Shown piece after piece: positions 22,230 through 35,311 of a stretch of 64,000 nucleotides of DNA (within the stretch, counting starts at the first letter, position 1; the number at the start of each line of letters is the position of its first letter). The notes beneath the pieces are model-generated. The model was not told where the DNA came from and did no database searches. It saw nothing but the letters and a program-made list of their open reading frames with translations. Origin of the DNA: Pseudomonas alkylphenolica (GTDB taxonomy: Bacteria > Pseudomonadota > Gammaproteobacteria > Pseudomonadales > Pseudomonadaceae). The stretch lies in the NCBI RefSeq assembly GCF_004025535.1, contig NZ_QJRG01000034.1, positions 434,001-498,000 of the forward strand, read 5' to 3'. The translations under genes and the position numbers were made by a program.

Positions 22230-23076
22230 GCATCTGCGCCTGCAACCGCAGGTGTGCCTGCTCACCCGGCGCCAGGCTCAGGCTGTCACTGCTGCCACTG
22301 GCCGCCTCGACGCAGACGAAGCCCAATGTTTCGCTGCTGCTGACACCCATCAACGGCCGACTGCCCGGGTGCCAGACCACGGTGTCTTCACTGTCACCGG
22401 TATCGATGCTCAGCTCACGCTGCCAGGCCGAATCATGCAACTGCACGGTCGGTGCCCCGGGAAACACCCGCTGACAGCCGCCATGCACCTTCAGCGCGCC
22501 TTTCTGGCGGCAGGCCTGACGGTTCAAACGGTCGTAACCCTCAATGTTTTCTAGCCCAGATAGCGCTATCTCAGAAACGTCACTAATACGCCAGTAAGCC
22601 AGCAGAGCATGACTCAACTGACAAGGCAAGCTGTCCTGGTGTTCGGTGCTGAGCTGCAATTCCATGCTGCTGCCCAGGCGCGCCGACAGGTCCACCTGCC
22701 AGTCACACAGCTGTAAACGCCATTTCAGGCTCACGCCGTGCTCATCTTCATCGCTGTCGATCAGCTTCCAGTCAAGCAAACGCGCCCAGCCATGCGCCGG
22801 CCACATGTCTTCGCTGGGATGACGCCCATACCAGGGCCAGCACACCGGAACGCCGCCTCGAATGGCGCCGACCTGCGGCCACTGCGCCGCACACCACAGC
22901 CAGGGGCGTTCGCCTTTGGGTTGAAAATGCAACAACTGTGCGCCCTGGCGGCTGAACACGGCCTGGCACTGCGGGTGATCGATGATCAGCACATCGCGCT
23001 GTTGGTAACGCTCCCACTCGAAGGTCGGCCTGGGCCGCTGCGAAGTGAAGAAACGTTGTAGCGGGTGCTCTGGCAT
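22222..23076 (-). CDS. D-hexose-6-phosphate mutarotase (YeaD-like)
   Basis: A 284-residue protein of the aldose 1-epimerase superfamily. It has the [12 protein letters not shown] motif typical of glucose-6-phosphate epimerases, the catalytic His in PAHGWAR, and the later [11 protein letters not shown] strand. It would interconvert alpha and beta glucose 6-phosphate, speeding supply to Zwf, which uses the beta form. It lies downstream of oprB in the gts transport cluster, consistent with that role. The start at 23076 gives [10 protein letters not shown]; downstream it overlaps hexR convergently. Confidence 0.88.
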   Translation of the reverse strand: MPEHPLQRFFTSQRPRPTFEWERYQQRDVLIIDHPQCQAVFSRQGAQLLHFQPKGERPWLWCAAQWPQVGAIRGGVPVCWPWYGRHPSEDMWPAHGWARLLDWKLIDSDEDEHGVSLKWRLQLCDWQVDLSARLGSSMELQLSTEHQDSLPCQLSHALLAYWRISDVSEIALSGLENIEGYDRLNRQACRQKGALKVHGGCQRVFPGAPTVQLHDSAWQRELSIDTGDSEDTVVWHPGSRPLMGVSSSETLGFVCVEAASGSSDSLSLAPGEQAHLRLQAQMLS

Positions 23077-23111
23077 GGCTGGAAACTCTTGTTGTTAGTG
23101 AGTGCCTGATT

Positions 23112-23147
23112 GCTGGCAAAACAGCTCCTACGGAGCTGCTTGCCAGC
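23112..23147. repeat. REP-like inverted repeat between oprB and the mutarotase gene
   Basis: Imperfect palindrome with arms GCTGGCAA...CAGCTCC and GGAGCTG...TTGCCAGC around a three-base loop. The GCTGGCAAG/CAGCTCCTAC core recurs at 27535 and 43089. It may limit read-through from oprB. Confidence 0.75.
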
Positions 23148-23186
23148 GACCGGCCGCAATATGGCGTAAATTTACAACATATTGCC

Positions 23187-24533
23187 TCAGAACGACGACT
23201 GAATCTTCAAACCCGCGACCAGCGCGTTGTCCACTTCATCAACCCCACCCGGATGGGTGATGTACTGCAGGTTCGGACGGACAGTCAGCCAGTTGGTGAC
23301 GTGGAAGCCGTAGTTGAGCTCGTAGTTGTACTCGGTGGTGCGCAGCGGCGAGAACAACGGATCTTCGTAATTGCTGACACCGTTGGTGGCATTGAGCAAC
23401 TCGGCATTTTTCTTCACGTCGTCGTTGACATGGATACGGGCAAAACCGATGCCGATGTCGTCCTTCGGACGCGCGTCGAACGGGCCTTTGTAGACAAACA
23501 TCAACGACTGGTAGTTGTCGATGAAGTTGGTGTCCTTGTCATGAAAGGTGGCGTTTGCCGCGATGTTCAGGCCACGGCTGGCATCGCCGTTATGGCGGGT
23601 GAGTTGCTGTTGCGCGACAAACCAGTAGCCATGCTTGCTGTCATGCACGCGATAGCTGTTACCTGTGGTCGCCGCATCCTGGCCGTTGTCGTCCTCACGT
23701 ACATCGTCGGCATCGGCCGTGCTCTTGTAGTAACCCACACGGTATTCACCCGGCAGGCTGTTGATTTTCGGTGACCAGACCAGCTCGACCGGCAAAACCG
23801 TACCGGCGGTACCACTGCCGCTGAGTTTGAAGCCGTTGCCGTGCTCCAGCTGAGAGGGGTTCTGGTTGTAGGCCCCGACTTGCGCATAGAGCTCATCATT
23901 GATGTTGTACTTGAAGCGGATCGCCGCCTGGCTGACGGGCCAGTTGTACCAGATGTTGGTCGCCCAGTTACCCACCTGGGAGCCACAGAACGCCAGGTTC
24001 TGGAACTCGCACGGGAAGGTGTTGAAGTCTTCGCCTTCGCCGAAGTAGCCGGCTTTGATATCGAGTTTGTTGTCGAAGAACTGATGCTGAATCCATAACT
24101 GGGTCAGGCGCACCATATGCCCCCGGCCATAGACTTCCTGCGATGAGCTCAGGGTGCCGGCACGTGGGTCGCCGATGCGGTCATTGGATATGTTCTCGCC
24201 GTTACGGTTGGTCAGTTGGATCTTGGCCTGGGTATTGTCCCAACCCAGCAGCTTTTGCAGATCAAGCGCAGCCCCGAGGCCGAACTGGTCGCTGTAGCGT
24301 GCCGTCTTGTCATCGTTGAAGCCTCCATTGAGGTTTGCGCCGACTTCACCGACGTAGTCGATTTTGATGTCGACACCCTTCTCCAGCAGTTCGGTACGGG
24401 TACCGCCCCAGTCGCCGGTCATCCATTGCGACTCCGGGGCAAAGGCATCGGCAGCCTGTGCAGCGCAGCTGACCCCGAGCGCCGCCAGCAAGGTCAGCGG
24501 CGCCAGTGGCTTGATGCGTTTGAAGTGATCCAT
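23187..24533 (-). CDS. oprB: Carbohydrate-selective porin OprB
   Basis: A 448-residue outer-membrane beta barrel for glucose and other sugars. It has a Sec signal peptide (about 1-28, ending CAAQA), then the family start GDWGGTRTELLEKGVDIKIDY. The barrel strands end in a C-terminal phenylalanine (IQSSF), the usual OMP insertion signal. The two cysteines in CEFQNLAFC probably form a disulfide in a loop. The ATG at 24533 has GAGG about nine bases upstream, and an A-rich Crc/Hfq-type motif just before it. It is 54 bp downstream of gtsD and part of the gts operon. Confidence 0.95.
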   Translation of the reverse strand: MDHFKRIKPLAPLTLLAALGVSCAAQAADAFAPESQWMTGDWGGTRTELLEKGVDIKIDYVGEVGANLNGGFNDDKTARYSDQFGLGAALDLQKLLGWDNTQAKIQLTNRNGENISNDRIGDPRAGTLSSSQEVYGRGHMVRLTQLWIQHQFFDNKLDIKAGYFGEGEDFNTFPCEFQNLAFCGSQVGNWATNIWYNWPVSQAAIRFKYNINDELYAQVGAYNQNPSQLEHGNGFKLSGSGTAGTVLPVELVWSPKINSLPGEYRVGYYKSTADADDVREDDNGQDAATTGNSYRVHDSKHGYWFVAQQQLTRHNGDASRGLNIAANATFHDKDTNFIDNYQSLMFVYKGPFDARPKDDIGIGFARIHVNDDVKKNAELLNATNGVSNYEDPLFSPLRTTEYNYELNYGFHVTNWLTVRPNLQYITHPGGVDEVDNALVAGLKIQSSF

Positions 24534-24549
24534 CCTTTGTTTCCTCATT

Positions 24550-24560
24550 TTATTGTTCTT
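24550..24560 (-). promoter_or_regulatory. Candidate Crc/Hfq (CA) motif before oprB
   Basis: On the mRNA the sequence reads AAGAACAATAA, matching AANAANAA, 17-27 bases before the oprB start codon. Such motifs let Hfq/Crc block translation during catabolite repression in Pseudomonas. Position and pattern fit; binding is inferred. Confidence 0.5.
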
Positions 24561-24587
24561 GATGGGCTTGTACGACGTAGAACGGAT

Positions 24588-25745
<1,158 letters not shown>

Positions 25746-25751
25746 GTTGTT

Positions 25752-26597
25752 TTACCCCTTGACCGCGCCGGCCGTGAGCCCGCGCAGGAAATACTTGCCA
25801 GCCAGCACATAGACCAACAGGGTCGGTAACCCGGCGATCATCGCCGCCGCCATGTCGACGTTGTATTCCTTGACCCCGGTACTGGTGTTGACCAGGTTAT
25901 TGAGGGCCACGGTGATCGGTTGCGCATCGCCACTGGCGAACACCACACCAAAGAGAAAGTCGTTCCAGATCTGGGTGAACTGCCAGATCAGGCAGACCAT
26001 GATGATCGGTACTGACATCGGCAGCAGAATGCGTCCGAAGATGGTGAAAAACCCCGCGCCATCCAGGCGTGCCGCCCGCACCAGGGCGTCGGGCACGCTG
26101 CAGTAGTAGTTGCGAAAGAACAGCGTGGTGAAGGCCAGGCCGTAGACGATATGCACCAGCACCAGGCCGCTGGTGGTACTGGCCAGGCCGAGCTTGCCGA
26201 GAGTGAACGACGCAGGCAGCAGCACGGTCTGGAACGGCAGAAAGCAGCCAAACAGCAACAACCCGAAGAACAGCTGCGAGCCGCGAAAGCGCCACATCGA
26301 CAGGACATAGCCGTTGAGGGCACCCAGCAGGGTGGAGATCACCACTGCTGGCACGGTGATTTTCACCGAGTTCCAGAAGTAGCCGCCTACGGTGTCCCAG
26401 GCCTTGATCCAGCCGATGCCGGTGATTACGGCCGGCCAGCTCAGCAAGTTGCCGGTACGAATGTCCTCCGGTGATTTGAAGCTGGTCAGCAGCATCACGA
26501 TCAACGGAATCAGGTACAGCGCGCAAGCCAGCAACAGGGTCGAGTAGATCGCCAATCGGCTGAAGCTGAAAGCGCGGGGAGCCAGGGATCTAGTCAT
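25752..26597 (-). CDS. gtsC: Glucose ABC importer, permease subunit GtsC
   Basis: A 281-residue inner-membrane permease of the MalG class with six predicted transmembrane segments. The EAA loop reads DALVRAARLDGAGFFTIFGRILLP in two halves and docks onto the ATPase. It overlaps the end of gtsB by eight bases, so the two are translated together. Confidence 0.94.
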   Translation of the reverse strand: MTRSLAPRAFSFSRLAIYSTLLLACALYLIPLIVMLLTSFKSPEDIRTGNLLSWPAVITGIGWIKAWDTVGGYFWNSVKITVPAVVISTLLGALNGYVLSMWRFRGSQLFFGLLLFGCFLPFQTVLLPASFTLGKLGLASTTSGLVLVHIVYGLAFTTLFFRNYYCSVPDALVRAARLDGAGFFTIFGRILLPMSVPIIMVCLIWQFTQIWNDFLFGVVFASGDAQPITVALNNLVNTSTGVKEYNVDMAAAMIAGLPTLLVYVLAGKYFLRGLTAGAVKG

Positions 26598-27498
26598 GGC
26601 GCTTGTTCCTCAGTTCCGAATACAGGTAGGGCACCAGAATCGACAGGATCGCCCCCAGCATCAGGATGGCACTGGCCGAGCCCATGCCCATTTGCCCACG
26701 GCTGAAGGTGAAGGAGTACATGAACATGGCCGGCAGGTCGGAGGCATAGCCCGGCCCACCTGCGGTCATGGCCGCCACCAGGTCGAAACTCTTGATGGCG
26801 ATGTGTGCGAGGATCATCAACGCACTGAAGAACACCGGGCGCAGGCTGGGCAGCACGATGCGCAGGTAGATACTCGGCAGGCTCGCACCATCGACCTGGG
26901 CCGCGCGAATGATCGACTGGTCAACGCTGCGCAAACCGGCCAGAAACAGCGCCATGACAAAGCCCGATGCCTGCCACACGGCGGCGATCACCAGGCAGTA
27001 CACGACCCGGTCCGGGTCGACCAGCCAGTCCAGGCGAAAGCCTTCCCAGCCCCAGTCGCGGAGCATTTTGTCCAGGCCCAGGCCCGGGTTGAGCAACCAC
27101 TTCCAGGCGGTACCGGTGACGATCATCGACAGCGCCATGGGGTACAGGTAGACGGTGCGAATAACCCCTTCGCGGCGGATGCGCTGGTCCAGCAGCACCG
27201 CCAGCAACACACCGATCACCAGGCTGATGGCGATGAACATCCCACCAAACACCAGCAGGTTTTTACTCGCGACCCACCAGCGATCGTTTTCCATCAGCCG
27301 GGCGTATTGCGCCAGGCCCACCCATTTGTAGCTGGGCATGAAGCTGGAGTTGGTGAACGACAGGACGAAGGTCCAGAGGATGTAGCCGTAAAAGCCCACC
27401 AGGACAATCAGCATGCTCGGCGCCAGCACCAGTTTCGGTAGCCAGCGCTGCAAGGCGTCGAACGGCGAGGCCTTGTTGATTGTGGCAACAGTGCTCAT
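26590..27498 (-). CDS. gtsB: Glucose ABC importer, permease subunit GtsB
   Basis: A 302-residue MalF-class permease with six to seven hydrophobic segments. The EAA-type loop is IIRAAQVDGASLPSIYLRI. It pairs with GtsC. The 75-bp gap from gtsA contains a REP element, which may lower expression of the membrane subunits relative to the binding protein. Confidence 0.94.
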   Translation of the reverse strand: MSTVATINKASPFDALQRWLPKLVLAPSMLIVLVGFYGYILWTFVLSFTNSSFMPSYKWVGLAQYARLMENDRWWVASKNLLVFGGMFIAISLVIGVLLAVLLDQRIRREGVIRTVYLYPMALSMIVTGTAWKWLLNPGLGLDKMLRDWGWEGFRLDWLVDPDRVVYCLVIAAVWQASGFVMALFLAGLRSVDQSIIRAAQVDGASLPSIYLRIVLPSLRPVFFSALMILAHIAIKSFDLVAAMTAGGPGYASDLPAMFMYSFTFSRGQMGMGSASAILMLGAILSILVPYLYSELRNKRHD

Positions 27499-27534
27499 CG
27501 GTTTGGTCTCGGTTGGAGGGCGGTGCTGTGCACC

Positions 27535-27560
27535 GCATCGCTGGCAAGCCAGCTCCTACA
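27535..27560. repeat. REP element between gtsA and gtsB
   Basis: A copy of the GCTGGCAAGCCAGCTCCTAC repeat found elsewhere in the window. In a binding-protein/permease gap such elements often stabilise the upstream message. Confidence 0.75.
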
Positions 27561-27573
27561 GTGGATTGCAGGA

Positions 27574-28965
<1,392 letters not shown>

Positions 28966-28968
28966 CGC

Positions 28969-30453
28969 TCAGTCGTTGCTGCGCGGCAGGCTCAAGGTCA
29001 CCCGCAGGCCGCCTTGGCGCAGGTTGCGCAAACTTACTTCGCCGCCATGGCTGTGAGCGATATTGCGGGCAATCCCCAACCCCAGGCCGTACCCCTGCTG
29101 CTGCCCGGCCAGGCGAAAGTGCGGCTCGAACACCTGCTCCTGGCGCTGCTCGGGCACACCCGGCCCTTCGTCATCAACCTGCAGCACAAAGCCCGACTCG
29201 CTGTCGAGCACGCGCAGGTGCGCGCGCTCGCCGTACTTCAAGGCATTGTCGATCAGGTTGCCCATGCACCGGCGCAGTGCCAGCGGCTTGCCCGGGTACG
29301 GCGCCAGCGCCCTGCCCTGCAGGGTCACCCGGCCACTGGCGAGGTAGGGTTCGATCAGGCAATCAAGGGCCTGATTGAGGTCGATCGGTTCGATGTTTTC
29401 GTGGATGTCGGTGTCCTTGACGCACTGCAAGGCGCCTTTGACCAGCATCTCCAGCTCGTCCAGATCGCGGCTGAACTTGGCCTGCTGCTGTTCGTCTTCA
29501 AGCAGCTCTACGCGCAGGCGCAAGCGGGTGATCGGCGTGCGCAAGTCATGGGAAATGGCACTGAACAACTGGCTGCGCTCGGTCAGGTAGCGGCTGATGC
29601 GCTCACGCATGGCGTTGAACGCCCGCCCGACCTCGACCACTTCGCTGCCGCCACCCTCCGCCACCGGCGGCACGTCGGCGCCCAGTGACATCTCCCGCGC
29701 CGCGCGGGCCAGGCGCTTGAGCGGTCGGCTCTGCCAATGTACGAGCAAACCGATGAACAGCAACAGGAAGAAGCTGGTCAGGCCGATGAACCACACCTGC
29801 TGACGCGGCAGCCCTTCATCCTCGAGACTGGTGTAGGGCTCGGGCATCAGCGAGGCGATGTACAGCCATTCTTCCTCGCCCAGGCGGATCTGGGTAACCA
29901 GCACCGGCGGGTTGACCGGTTCCAGCGTCAAGGCGTAGTGCGCCCAGGAACGGGGTAGCTCATCGAGCTTCAAACCGCTGTTGAAAATCCTCAGGTCCTG
30001 CGGGCTGACGAACTCGACACTGATGTCCATCTGCGCACCCAGGCGCTGGCGCAGCACGTCGTCCACCGCCGCGATCACCGCCTGTTTGCGTGGCGTGTTC
30101 GGCATGGCCTGCATCTGCAGCGGCTTGTCGTTGAGCGACACGACAAAGCGTGTCCCCCCCATGCTGCGCAACTGATCGAGCACCATCGGCCGGTAGGCCA
30201 ACGGCAGGGAGCGAAAGTAGCTGACGCTGGCGCTCATCGAATGCGCCAGGCTGCGTGCGCTGGCCACCAGGCCTTCGAGCTGGCTGGCACGCAGCTGTGA
30301 GAGCCAGATCAGGCTCGACAACCCCTGGGCCAGCAACACCACCAGCAAGGTCAACAGCAGCATGCGCCCGAGCAACGAGCGCGGCAGCGGTAACCGCCTG
30401 CCGGCCTCAGTGCGCAGGCGCAACGCTGGCCGCCAACAGGTAACCGCTGCCAC
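28969..30453 (-). CDS. gtrS: GtrS/GltS sensor histidine kinase
   Basis: A sensor kinase of up to 494 residues: first membrane segment near LLLTLLVVLLAQGLSSLIW, a periplasmic domain of about 140 residues, a second segment (FIGLTSFFLLLFIGLLVHW), HAMP, HisKA with SHDLRTPITRLRLR, and HATPase (NLIDNALKYG, GLGLGIARNIAHSHGG). In P. aeruginosa the homologue senses 2-ketogluconate and 6-phosphogluconate and controls glucose transport genes. It overlaps gltR. The start is uncertain: GTG 30453, TTG 30423 and ATG 30363 are all in frame, and none has a strong ribosome binding site. Confidence 0.9.
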   Translation of the reverse strand: MAAVTCWRPALRLRTEAGRRLPLPRSLLGRMLLLTLLVVLLAQGLSSLIWLSQLRASQLEGLVASARSLAHSMSASVSYFRSLPLAYRPMVLDQLRSMGGTRFVVSLNDKPLQMQAMPNTPRKQAVIAAVDDVLRQRLGAQMDISVEFVSPQDLRIFNSGLKLDELPRSWAHYALTLEPVNPPVLVTQIRLGEEEWLYIASLMPEPYTSLEDEGLPRQQVWFIGLTSFFLLLFIGLLVHWQSRPLKRLARAAREMSLGADVPPVAEGGGSEVVEVGRAFNAMRERISRYLTERSQLFSAISHDLRTPITRLRLRVELLEDEQQQAKFSRDLDELEMLVKGALQCVKDTDIHENIEPIDLNQALDCLIEPYLASGRVTLQGRALAPYPGKPLALRRCMGNLIDNALKYGERAHLRVLDSESGFVLQVDDEGPGVPEQRQEQVFEPHFRLAGQQQGYGLGLGIARNIAHSHGGEVSLRNLRQGGLRVTLSLPRSND

Positions 30454-31132
30454 GCACGGTACGTATCAGCCGGGGCGGCTTTTCAGTATCGCGCAAGCGC
30501 TGACGCAAGCGGCTGACCGCCATATCGACGATGCGGTCCAGCGGCATGGGCTCGCGCCCGCGAGTGGCGTTGCCGATGGTGTCGCGGTCGAGGATCTGTT
30601 GCGGGTGATCGAGGAACAGTTTGAGCAAGGCGAAGTCGGCGCCTGACAGAATGACCTCTTCACCATCACGGTGAAACAGGCGGTGGCTGACGGTATCGAG
30701 CCGCCAGTCATCGAACGCCAGCACATCGCCGCCGTTGCGCTCGTGGACGAAACCGGCGCGACGCAGCAAGGCCTTGATTCGCGCCTGGAGTTCGCGAGGG
30801 CTGAAGGGCTTGCCGAGGTAATCGTCCGCCCCCAGTTCCAGGCCAATCACGCGGTCGGCCTCGTCGGAACTGGCGGTCAGCATGATGATCGGTACCCGGG
30901 CCAGGCGCGGATGCTGACGCACCCAGCGACACAAGCTGAAGCCGTCTTCATCGGGCAGCATCACATCGAGGATCACCAGATCGCAGTCACTGCTGTCCAG
31001 CGCCTGGCGAAAGCCCTGACCATCGGCGGCGGCCTGCACACTGAAACCGGCGCGGCTCAGGTAGGTTTGCAACAGCTCACGGATGTCCTGATCGTCGTCG
31101 ACCATCAGGATCGATCTACCGGCAGTACTCAC
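30407..31132 (-). CDS. gltR: GltR response regulator of glucose transport
   Basis: A 241-residue OmpR/PhoB-type regulator. The receiver domain has the acidic pair DDD near residue 13, the phosphorylation Asp in LVILDVMLPDEDG, and the conserved Lys in GKPFSPREL. The C-terminal winged helix ends IRTVRGSGYLL. Partner of the overlapping gtrS. Together they control the gtsABCD-oprB genes directly downstream. Confidence 0.94.
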   Translation of the reverse strand: MSTAGRSILMVDDDQDIRELLQTYLSRAGFSVQAAADGQGFRQALDSSDCDLVILDVMLPDEDGFSLCRWVRQHPRLARVPIIMLTASSDEADRVIGLELGADDYLGKPFSPRELQARIKALLRRAGFVHERNGGDVLAFDDWRLDTVSHRLFHRDGEEVILSGADFALLKLFLDHPQQILDRDTIGNATRGREPMPLDRIVDMAVSRLRQRLRDTEKPPRLIRTVRGSGYLLAASVAPAH

Positions 31133-31178
31133 TACAGCTCATCCTTGTCGACGCGGGTCGAAACGCCCGCTGTTCACC

Positions 31179-32135
31179 TTAGTTCAGCGTCTGTTGCAAG
31201 GCGACGCCCGCCCCCAGCAAACCGGAAAATTCGGCCGTCACCAGCCACACCGGCACATCGTTGAAATAGCCGCTCATGCAGCCCTTCTGGGCAAAGCTGT
31301 CGGCAAAACCGCTGCGCAGAAACAGCTCGGCAAACCGCGGAATGATGCCGCCGACGATGTAGACACCACCGCGCCCACCCAGGGTCAGCACGTTGTTGCC
31401 CGCCACCCGCCCCAGAAAGCGACAGAACTGCTCGATGACCATCAGGGCCAACGGCTCGCCGGCCAATGCCGCATCGGTGATGGCCGCCGGGGTTTGCAGC
31501 ACCGGCGGTTGCCCTTCCAGCGCACAGATGGCCTGGTACAAACGCAACAGGCCGCCGCCACTGAGCACCGTTTCGGCACTGACGTGGCCAATCTCGTTTT
31601 CGATGTGCTGACGGATCTGCGCCTCACGGGCATTGCCTACCGGCAGGTCGACATGCCCACCTTCACCCGGCAAAGCAATCCAGCGGCCATCGGCCAGGCC
31701 CAGCAAGGTACCCACACCGAGACCGGTACCCGGACCGATCACCACGGCCGGGCGCCCCGGTTCGGCGCGCCCCTCGCACACCGTGCGGTACTCACCGTCC
31801 TGCAAACGGGTCATGCCCAGGGCCATGGCGGTAAAGTCGTTGATCAACAGCAGTTGTTCGACCTGCAGGGTCTCGCAGAATGCCCGGCGACTGAGCCGCC
31901 AGTGATTGTTGGTAAAGCGAAATTCATCACCGCTGACCGGACCGGCCACCGCCAGGCACACCGCCCCCAGGTCACCCTTGGCCAGCCCTTGCCCGGCAAG
32001 GTAGGCGCCGATGGCTTGCTCGGGGCTGGTGTAATCGGCGGTGGAGAAGACCTGCACAGCGTGCATGCGGTCGTTTTCCCAGAGCGCAAAGCGGGCATTG
32101 GTACCGCCGATATCACCGACCAGGGCGCGCTTCAC
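31179..32135 (-). CDS. glk: Glucokinase
   Basis: A 318-residue ROK-unrelated bacterial glucokinase (E. coli Glk type) phosphorylating glucose at C6. The N-terminal phosphate loop is [12 protein letters not shown], with [13 protein letters not shown] and GEGGHVDLP at the active site. It starts with GTG at 32135, overlapping the edd stop by four bases (GTGA). It is transcribed edd-glk-gltR-gtrS. Confidence 0.96.
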   Translation of the reverse strand: MKRALVGDIGGTNARFALWENDRMHAVQVFSTADYTSPEQAIGAYLAGQGLAKGDLGAVCLAVAGPVSGDEFRFTNNHWRLSRRAFCETLQVEQLLLINDFTAMALGMTRLQDGEYRTVCEGRAEPGRPAVVIGPGTGLGVGTLLGLADGRWIALPGEGGHVDLPVGNAREAQIRQHIENEIGHVSAETVLSGGGLLRLYQAICALEGQPPVLQTPAAITDAALAGEPLALMVIEQFCRFLGRVAGNNVLTLGGRGGVYIVGGIIPRFAELFLRSGFADSFAQKGCMSGYFNDVPVWLVTAEFSGLLGAGVALQQTLN

Positions 32136-33958
32136 TTGAGTGTCTCCAGCGCCGAGGTAAAGGCACTGGCGCCCTGCTCTGCCGGGCTCAGGGCCATGCG
32201 CATGAAACCGAACAGTTCGCGGCCACAGCCCAGGTCATTGCCGGTCGGTGCCGGCGGGATCTCACGATCGGCCAGTTCCGCAGCATCGAGCTTCACGCTC
32301 AGGGTACCGGCCACGCCGTCGACCCGCACGATATCGCCATCGCGCACACGCGCCAGCGGCCCGCCATCGAAGGCTTCCGGGCACACGTGAATGGCGGCAG
32401 GGATCTTCCCCGACGCGCCGGACATGCGCCCGTCAGTGACCAGTGCGACCTTGAAGCCACGGTCCTGCAGCACGCCCAGAAACGGCGTCATCTTGTGCAG
32501 CTCCGGCATGCCATTGCAGCGCGGCCCCTGGAAGCGCATCACGGCAACGAAATCACACTCCAGCTCACCGGCCTGGAAGGCATCGGCCAGCGCCTGCTGG
32601 TCATGGAACACCCGCGCCGGGGCTTCGACCACCTGATGTTCGGGAGCGACGGCCGAGACTTTCATGACCCCGCGACCGAGGTTGCCTTCCATCACCCGCA
32701 AGCCGCCCTCAGGTGAAAACGCCCGGGCCACCGGGCGCAGGATCGCTTCATCCAGGCTCGCTTGCGGCCCTTCGCGCCAGACCAGCTTGCCGTCCTCAAG
32801 GAAGGGCTCCTGAGTGTAGCGACGCAGGCCAGGCCCGGCCACGGTGTTCACGTCCTCATGCAGCAGCCCGGCATCGAGCAGTTCGCGAATCAGGAAGGCC
32901 ATGCCGCCGGCAGCCTGGAAGTGGTTGATATCGGCTTTGCCGTTCGGGTAGACGTGCGACAGGGTCGGCACCACCTCGGACAGCTCGGCCATGTCCTGCC
33001 AGGTCAGCTGGATACCGGCAGCCTGGGCAATCGCCGGCATGTGCAAGGTGTGGTTGGTCGAGCCACCGGTGGCATGCAGCGCGACAATCGAGTTGATCAA
33101 CGATTTCTCGTCGACAATCTCGCCCAGCGGCATGAAGTCACCGCTGGCCTTGGTCATGCGCGTAACCTGCTGCGCCGCTTCGATGGTCAGGGCATCGCGC
33201 AGCGGGGTGTACGGGTTGACGAACGAAGCGCCCGGCAGGTGCAGGCCCATCACTTCCATCAGCAACTGGTTGGTGTTGGCGGTGCCATAGAAGGTACAGG
33301 TGCCGGGGCTGTGGTAGGACTTCATCTCCGACTCCAGCAGCTCTTCGCGGCTGGCCTTGCCCTCGGCATAGCGCTGGCGCACATCAGCCTTCTGCTTGTT
33401 GGAAATCCCCGAAGGCATCGGCCCGCCCGGCACGAAAATGGTCGGCAGATGACCGAACCGCAGCGCGCCCATCAACAGGCCCGGGACGATCTTGTCGCAG
33501 ATACCCAGCATCAATGCGGCGTCGAACATGTTGTGCGACAAGGCAATGGCGGTGGACATGGCGATCACTTCGCGACTGGCGATGCCCAGCTCCATGCCCG
33601 GCTCACCCTGGGTGACACCGTCACACATCGCTGGCACGCCGCCGGCAAATTGGCCTACCGAGCCAATCTCGCGCAGGGCCTGCTTGATTTGTTCGGGGTA
33701 GTGCTCGTAAGGCTGGTGCGCCGAGAGCATGTCGTTGTAGGCGGAGACGATGGCGACGTTGGCGGCGTTCATCATCCGCAGGGTGTTCTTGTCCTGGCTG
33801 CCACAACCGGCCACGCCATGAGCAAAGTTGGCGCATTGCAGCTTGGCCCGCATCGGCCCGTCACTGGCCGCCCCGCGAATCAACTGCAAATAGCGCTCGC
33901 GGGTGGGACGGCTGCGTGCGATCAGCCGTTGGGTGACCTCAAGAATGCGCGGATGCAT
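32132..33958 (-). CDS. edd: 6-phosphogluconate dehydratase
   Basis: A 608-residue Entner-Doudoroff enzyme forming KDPG from 6-phosphogluconate. It is an Fe-S dehydratase of the IlvD/Edd family, with cluster cysteines in GVAGCGSQD and [10 protein letters not shown], and the later [16 protein letters not shown] motif. Divergent from gap with a HexR operator in between. First gene of edd-glk-gltR-gtrS. Confidence 0.97.
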   Translation of the reverse strand: MHPRILEVTQRLIARSRPTRERYLQLIRGAASDGPMRAKLQCANFAHGVAGCGSQDKNTLRMMNAANVAIVSAYNDMLSAHQPYEHYPEQIKQALREIGSVGQFAGGVPAMCDGVTQGEPGMELGIASREVIAMSTAIALSHNMFDAALMLGICDKIVPGLLMGALRFGHLPTIFVPGGPMPSGISNKQKADVRQRYAEGKASREELLESEMKSYHSPGTCTFYGTANTNQLLMEVMGLHLPGASFVNPYTPLRDALTIEAAQQVTRMTKASGDFMPLGEIVDEKSLINSIVALHATGGSTNHTLHMPAIAQAAGIQLTWQDMAELSEVVPTLSHVYPNGKADINHFQAAGGMAFLIRELLDAGLLHEDVNTVAGPGLRRYTQEPFLEDGKLVWREGPQASLDEAILRPVARAFSPEGGLRVMEGNLGRGVMKVSAVAPEHQVVEAPARVFHDQQALADAFQAGELECDFVAVMRFQGPRCNGMPELHKMTPFLGVLQDRGFKVALVTDGRMSGASGKIPAAIHVCPEAFDGGPLARVRDGDIVRVDGVAGTLSVKLDAAELADREIPPAPTGNDLGCGRELFGFMRMALSPAEQGASAFTSALETLK

Positions 33959-34142
33959 GTACTGGACTCCAGGCTAACGGTGGTTGCGACCTCTGCGGCA
34001 GTTTCCCATTTCGACGATCGCCACCTAGGCTCAAAGGCAGGGGCAACGGTTGCGGGAGGGACGGCTTGGCCGATCGCTCGTTGTAGATTGAATAAAATAC
34101 TGCCAGTAAAAACGCTTGTTTTCTATTTTTTTACGAATAATC

Positions 34143-34157
34143 TTGTAATTCCAACAA
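34143..34157. promoter_or_regulatory. HexR operator in the edd/gap divergent promoter
   Basis: TTGTAATTCCAACAA is an exact match to TTGT-N7-ACAA. It lies 185 bp before edd and about 70 bp before gap, in an AT-rich stretch. With the zwf site it links both arms of the Entner-Doudoroff pathway to HexR. Confidence 0.75.
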
Positions 34158-34226
34158 CAAAATCAGATTCAGTGAAGCAGTTCCTCATTTGCCACGGGCT
34201 TCACCCGGTCTGCCAGAGGTAGCTCC

Positions 34227-35228
34227 ATGACCCTTCGTATTGCAATCAATGGCTTTGGCCGCATTGGCCGCAACGTCCTTCGCGCACTCTATACCCAAGG
34301 CTACCGTCAGGACCTGCAGGTCGTCGCGATCAATGACCTGGGCGACAGTGCGATCAACGCTCACCTGCTCAAGTACGACAGTGTCCATGGCATCTTCGCT
34401 GCCAGCGTCGAGTCCGATCATGAAAGTTTGACGGTCAATGGCGACCGTATTGCGGTCAGTGCCATTCGCAACCCGGCAGAACTACCGTGGAAAGCCGAAG
34501 CCATCGATGTGGTGTTCGAATGTACCGGTTTGTTTACCGACCGGGCCAAGGCCGCCGCCCATCTTACTGCCGGTGCCGGCAAAGTCATCATCTCGGCACC
34601 AGCCAAAGGGGCTGACGCGACCATCGTCTACGGGGTCAACCACGACATTTTGCGCCCTTCTCACCAGATCATTTCCAGTGCCTCGTGCACCACCAACTGC
34701 CTGGCGCCTGTGGCGCAGGTGCTGCAACGCGAACTGGGCATCGAACAGGGCCTGATGACCACCATCCATGCCTACACCAACGACCAGAGCCTGACCGATG
34801 TGTTTCACAGCGACCCGTACCGTGCGCGCTCGGCAACCCAGTCAATGATCCCGAGCAAGACCGGTGCGGCCGAAGCGGTCGGCCTGGTGCTGCCGGAGCT
34901 GGCCGGCAAACTCACCGGCATGGCCGTTCGGGTGCCGGTGATCAACGTGTCGCTGGTCGACCTGACGGTCAACCTCAAACGCGACACCAGCGCCGAGGAG
35001 GTCAACAACCTGTTCAAGGAGGCCAGCCGCCACTCCAAAGTGCTGGGGTACAACAGCTTGCCGCTGGTGTCCTGCGACTTTAACCACAACCCGCTGTCGT
35101 CGATCTTCGACGCCAACCACACCCGAGTCAGTGGTCGGATGCTCAAGGTCATGGCCTGGTATGACAACGAATGGGGCTTCTCCAACCGCATGCTGGACAA
35201 CTGCCTGGCGCTGTGTAACGCCGTGTAG
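34227..35228 (+). CDS. gap: Glyceraldehyde-3-phosphate dehydrogenase, type I
   Basis: A 333-residue GAPDH. The Rossmann fold starts [10 protein letters not shown]. The catalytic cysteine is Cys154 in [11 protein letters not shown], the active-site His is in HAYTNDQ, and the C-terminus has [17 protein letters not shown] lies about eight bases before the ATG. It uses the glyceraldehyde 3-phosphate made by Eda. The HexR site upstream marks it as the glucose-regulated copy (gap-1). Confidence 0.96.
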   Translation: MTLRIAINGFGRIGRNVLRALYTQGYRQDLQVVAINDLGDSAINAHLLKYDSVHGIFAASVESDHESLTVNGDRIAVSAIRNPAELPWKAEAIDVVFECTGLFTDRAKAAAHLTAGAGKVIISAPAKGADATIVYGVNHDILRPSHQIISSASCTTNCLAPVAQVLQRELGIEQGLMTTIHAYTNDQSLTDVFHSDPYRARSATQSMIPSKTGAAEAVGLVLPELAGKLTGMAVRVPVINVSLVDLTVNLKRDTSAEEVNNLFKEASRHSKVLGYNSLPLVSCDFNHNPLSSIFDANHTRVSGRMLKVMAWYDNEWGFSNRMLDNCLALCNAV

Positions 35229-35267
35229 GCATCCGCCTCAAAAAAAGTAGGACTTGACCAATACGTT

Positions 35268-35287
35268 GATGATAAGCATTATCATTC
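35268..35287 (+). promoter_or_regulatory. Fur box before the ECF sigma factor gene
   Basis: GATGATAAGCATTATCATTC closely follows the Fur consensus of alternating GATAAT hexamers. It ends 24 bp before the GTG of the sigma gene, so iron-loaded Fur would block its transcription. Confidence 0.8.
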
Positions 35288-35311
35288 GCTTCGTATTGGT
35301 CGAGTATTGCT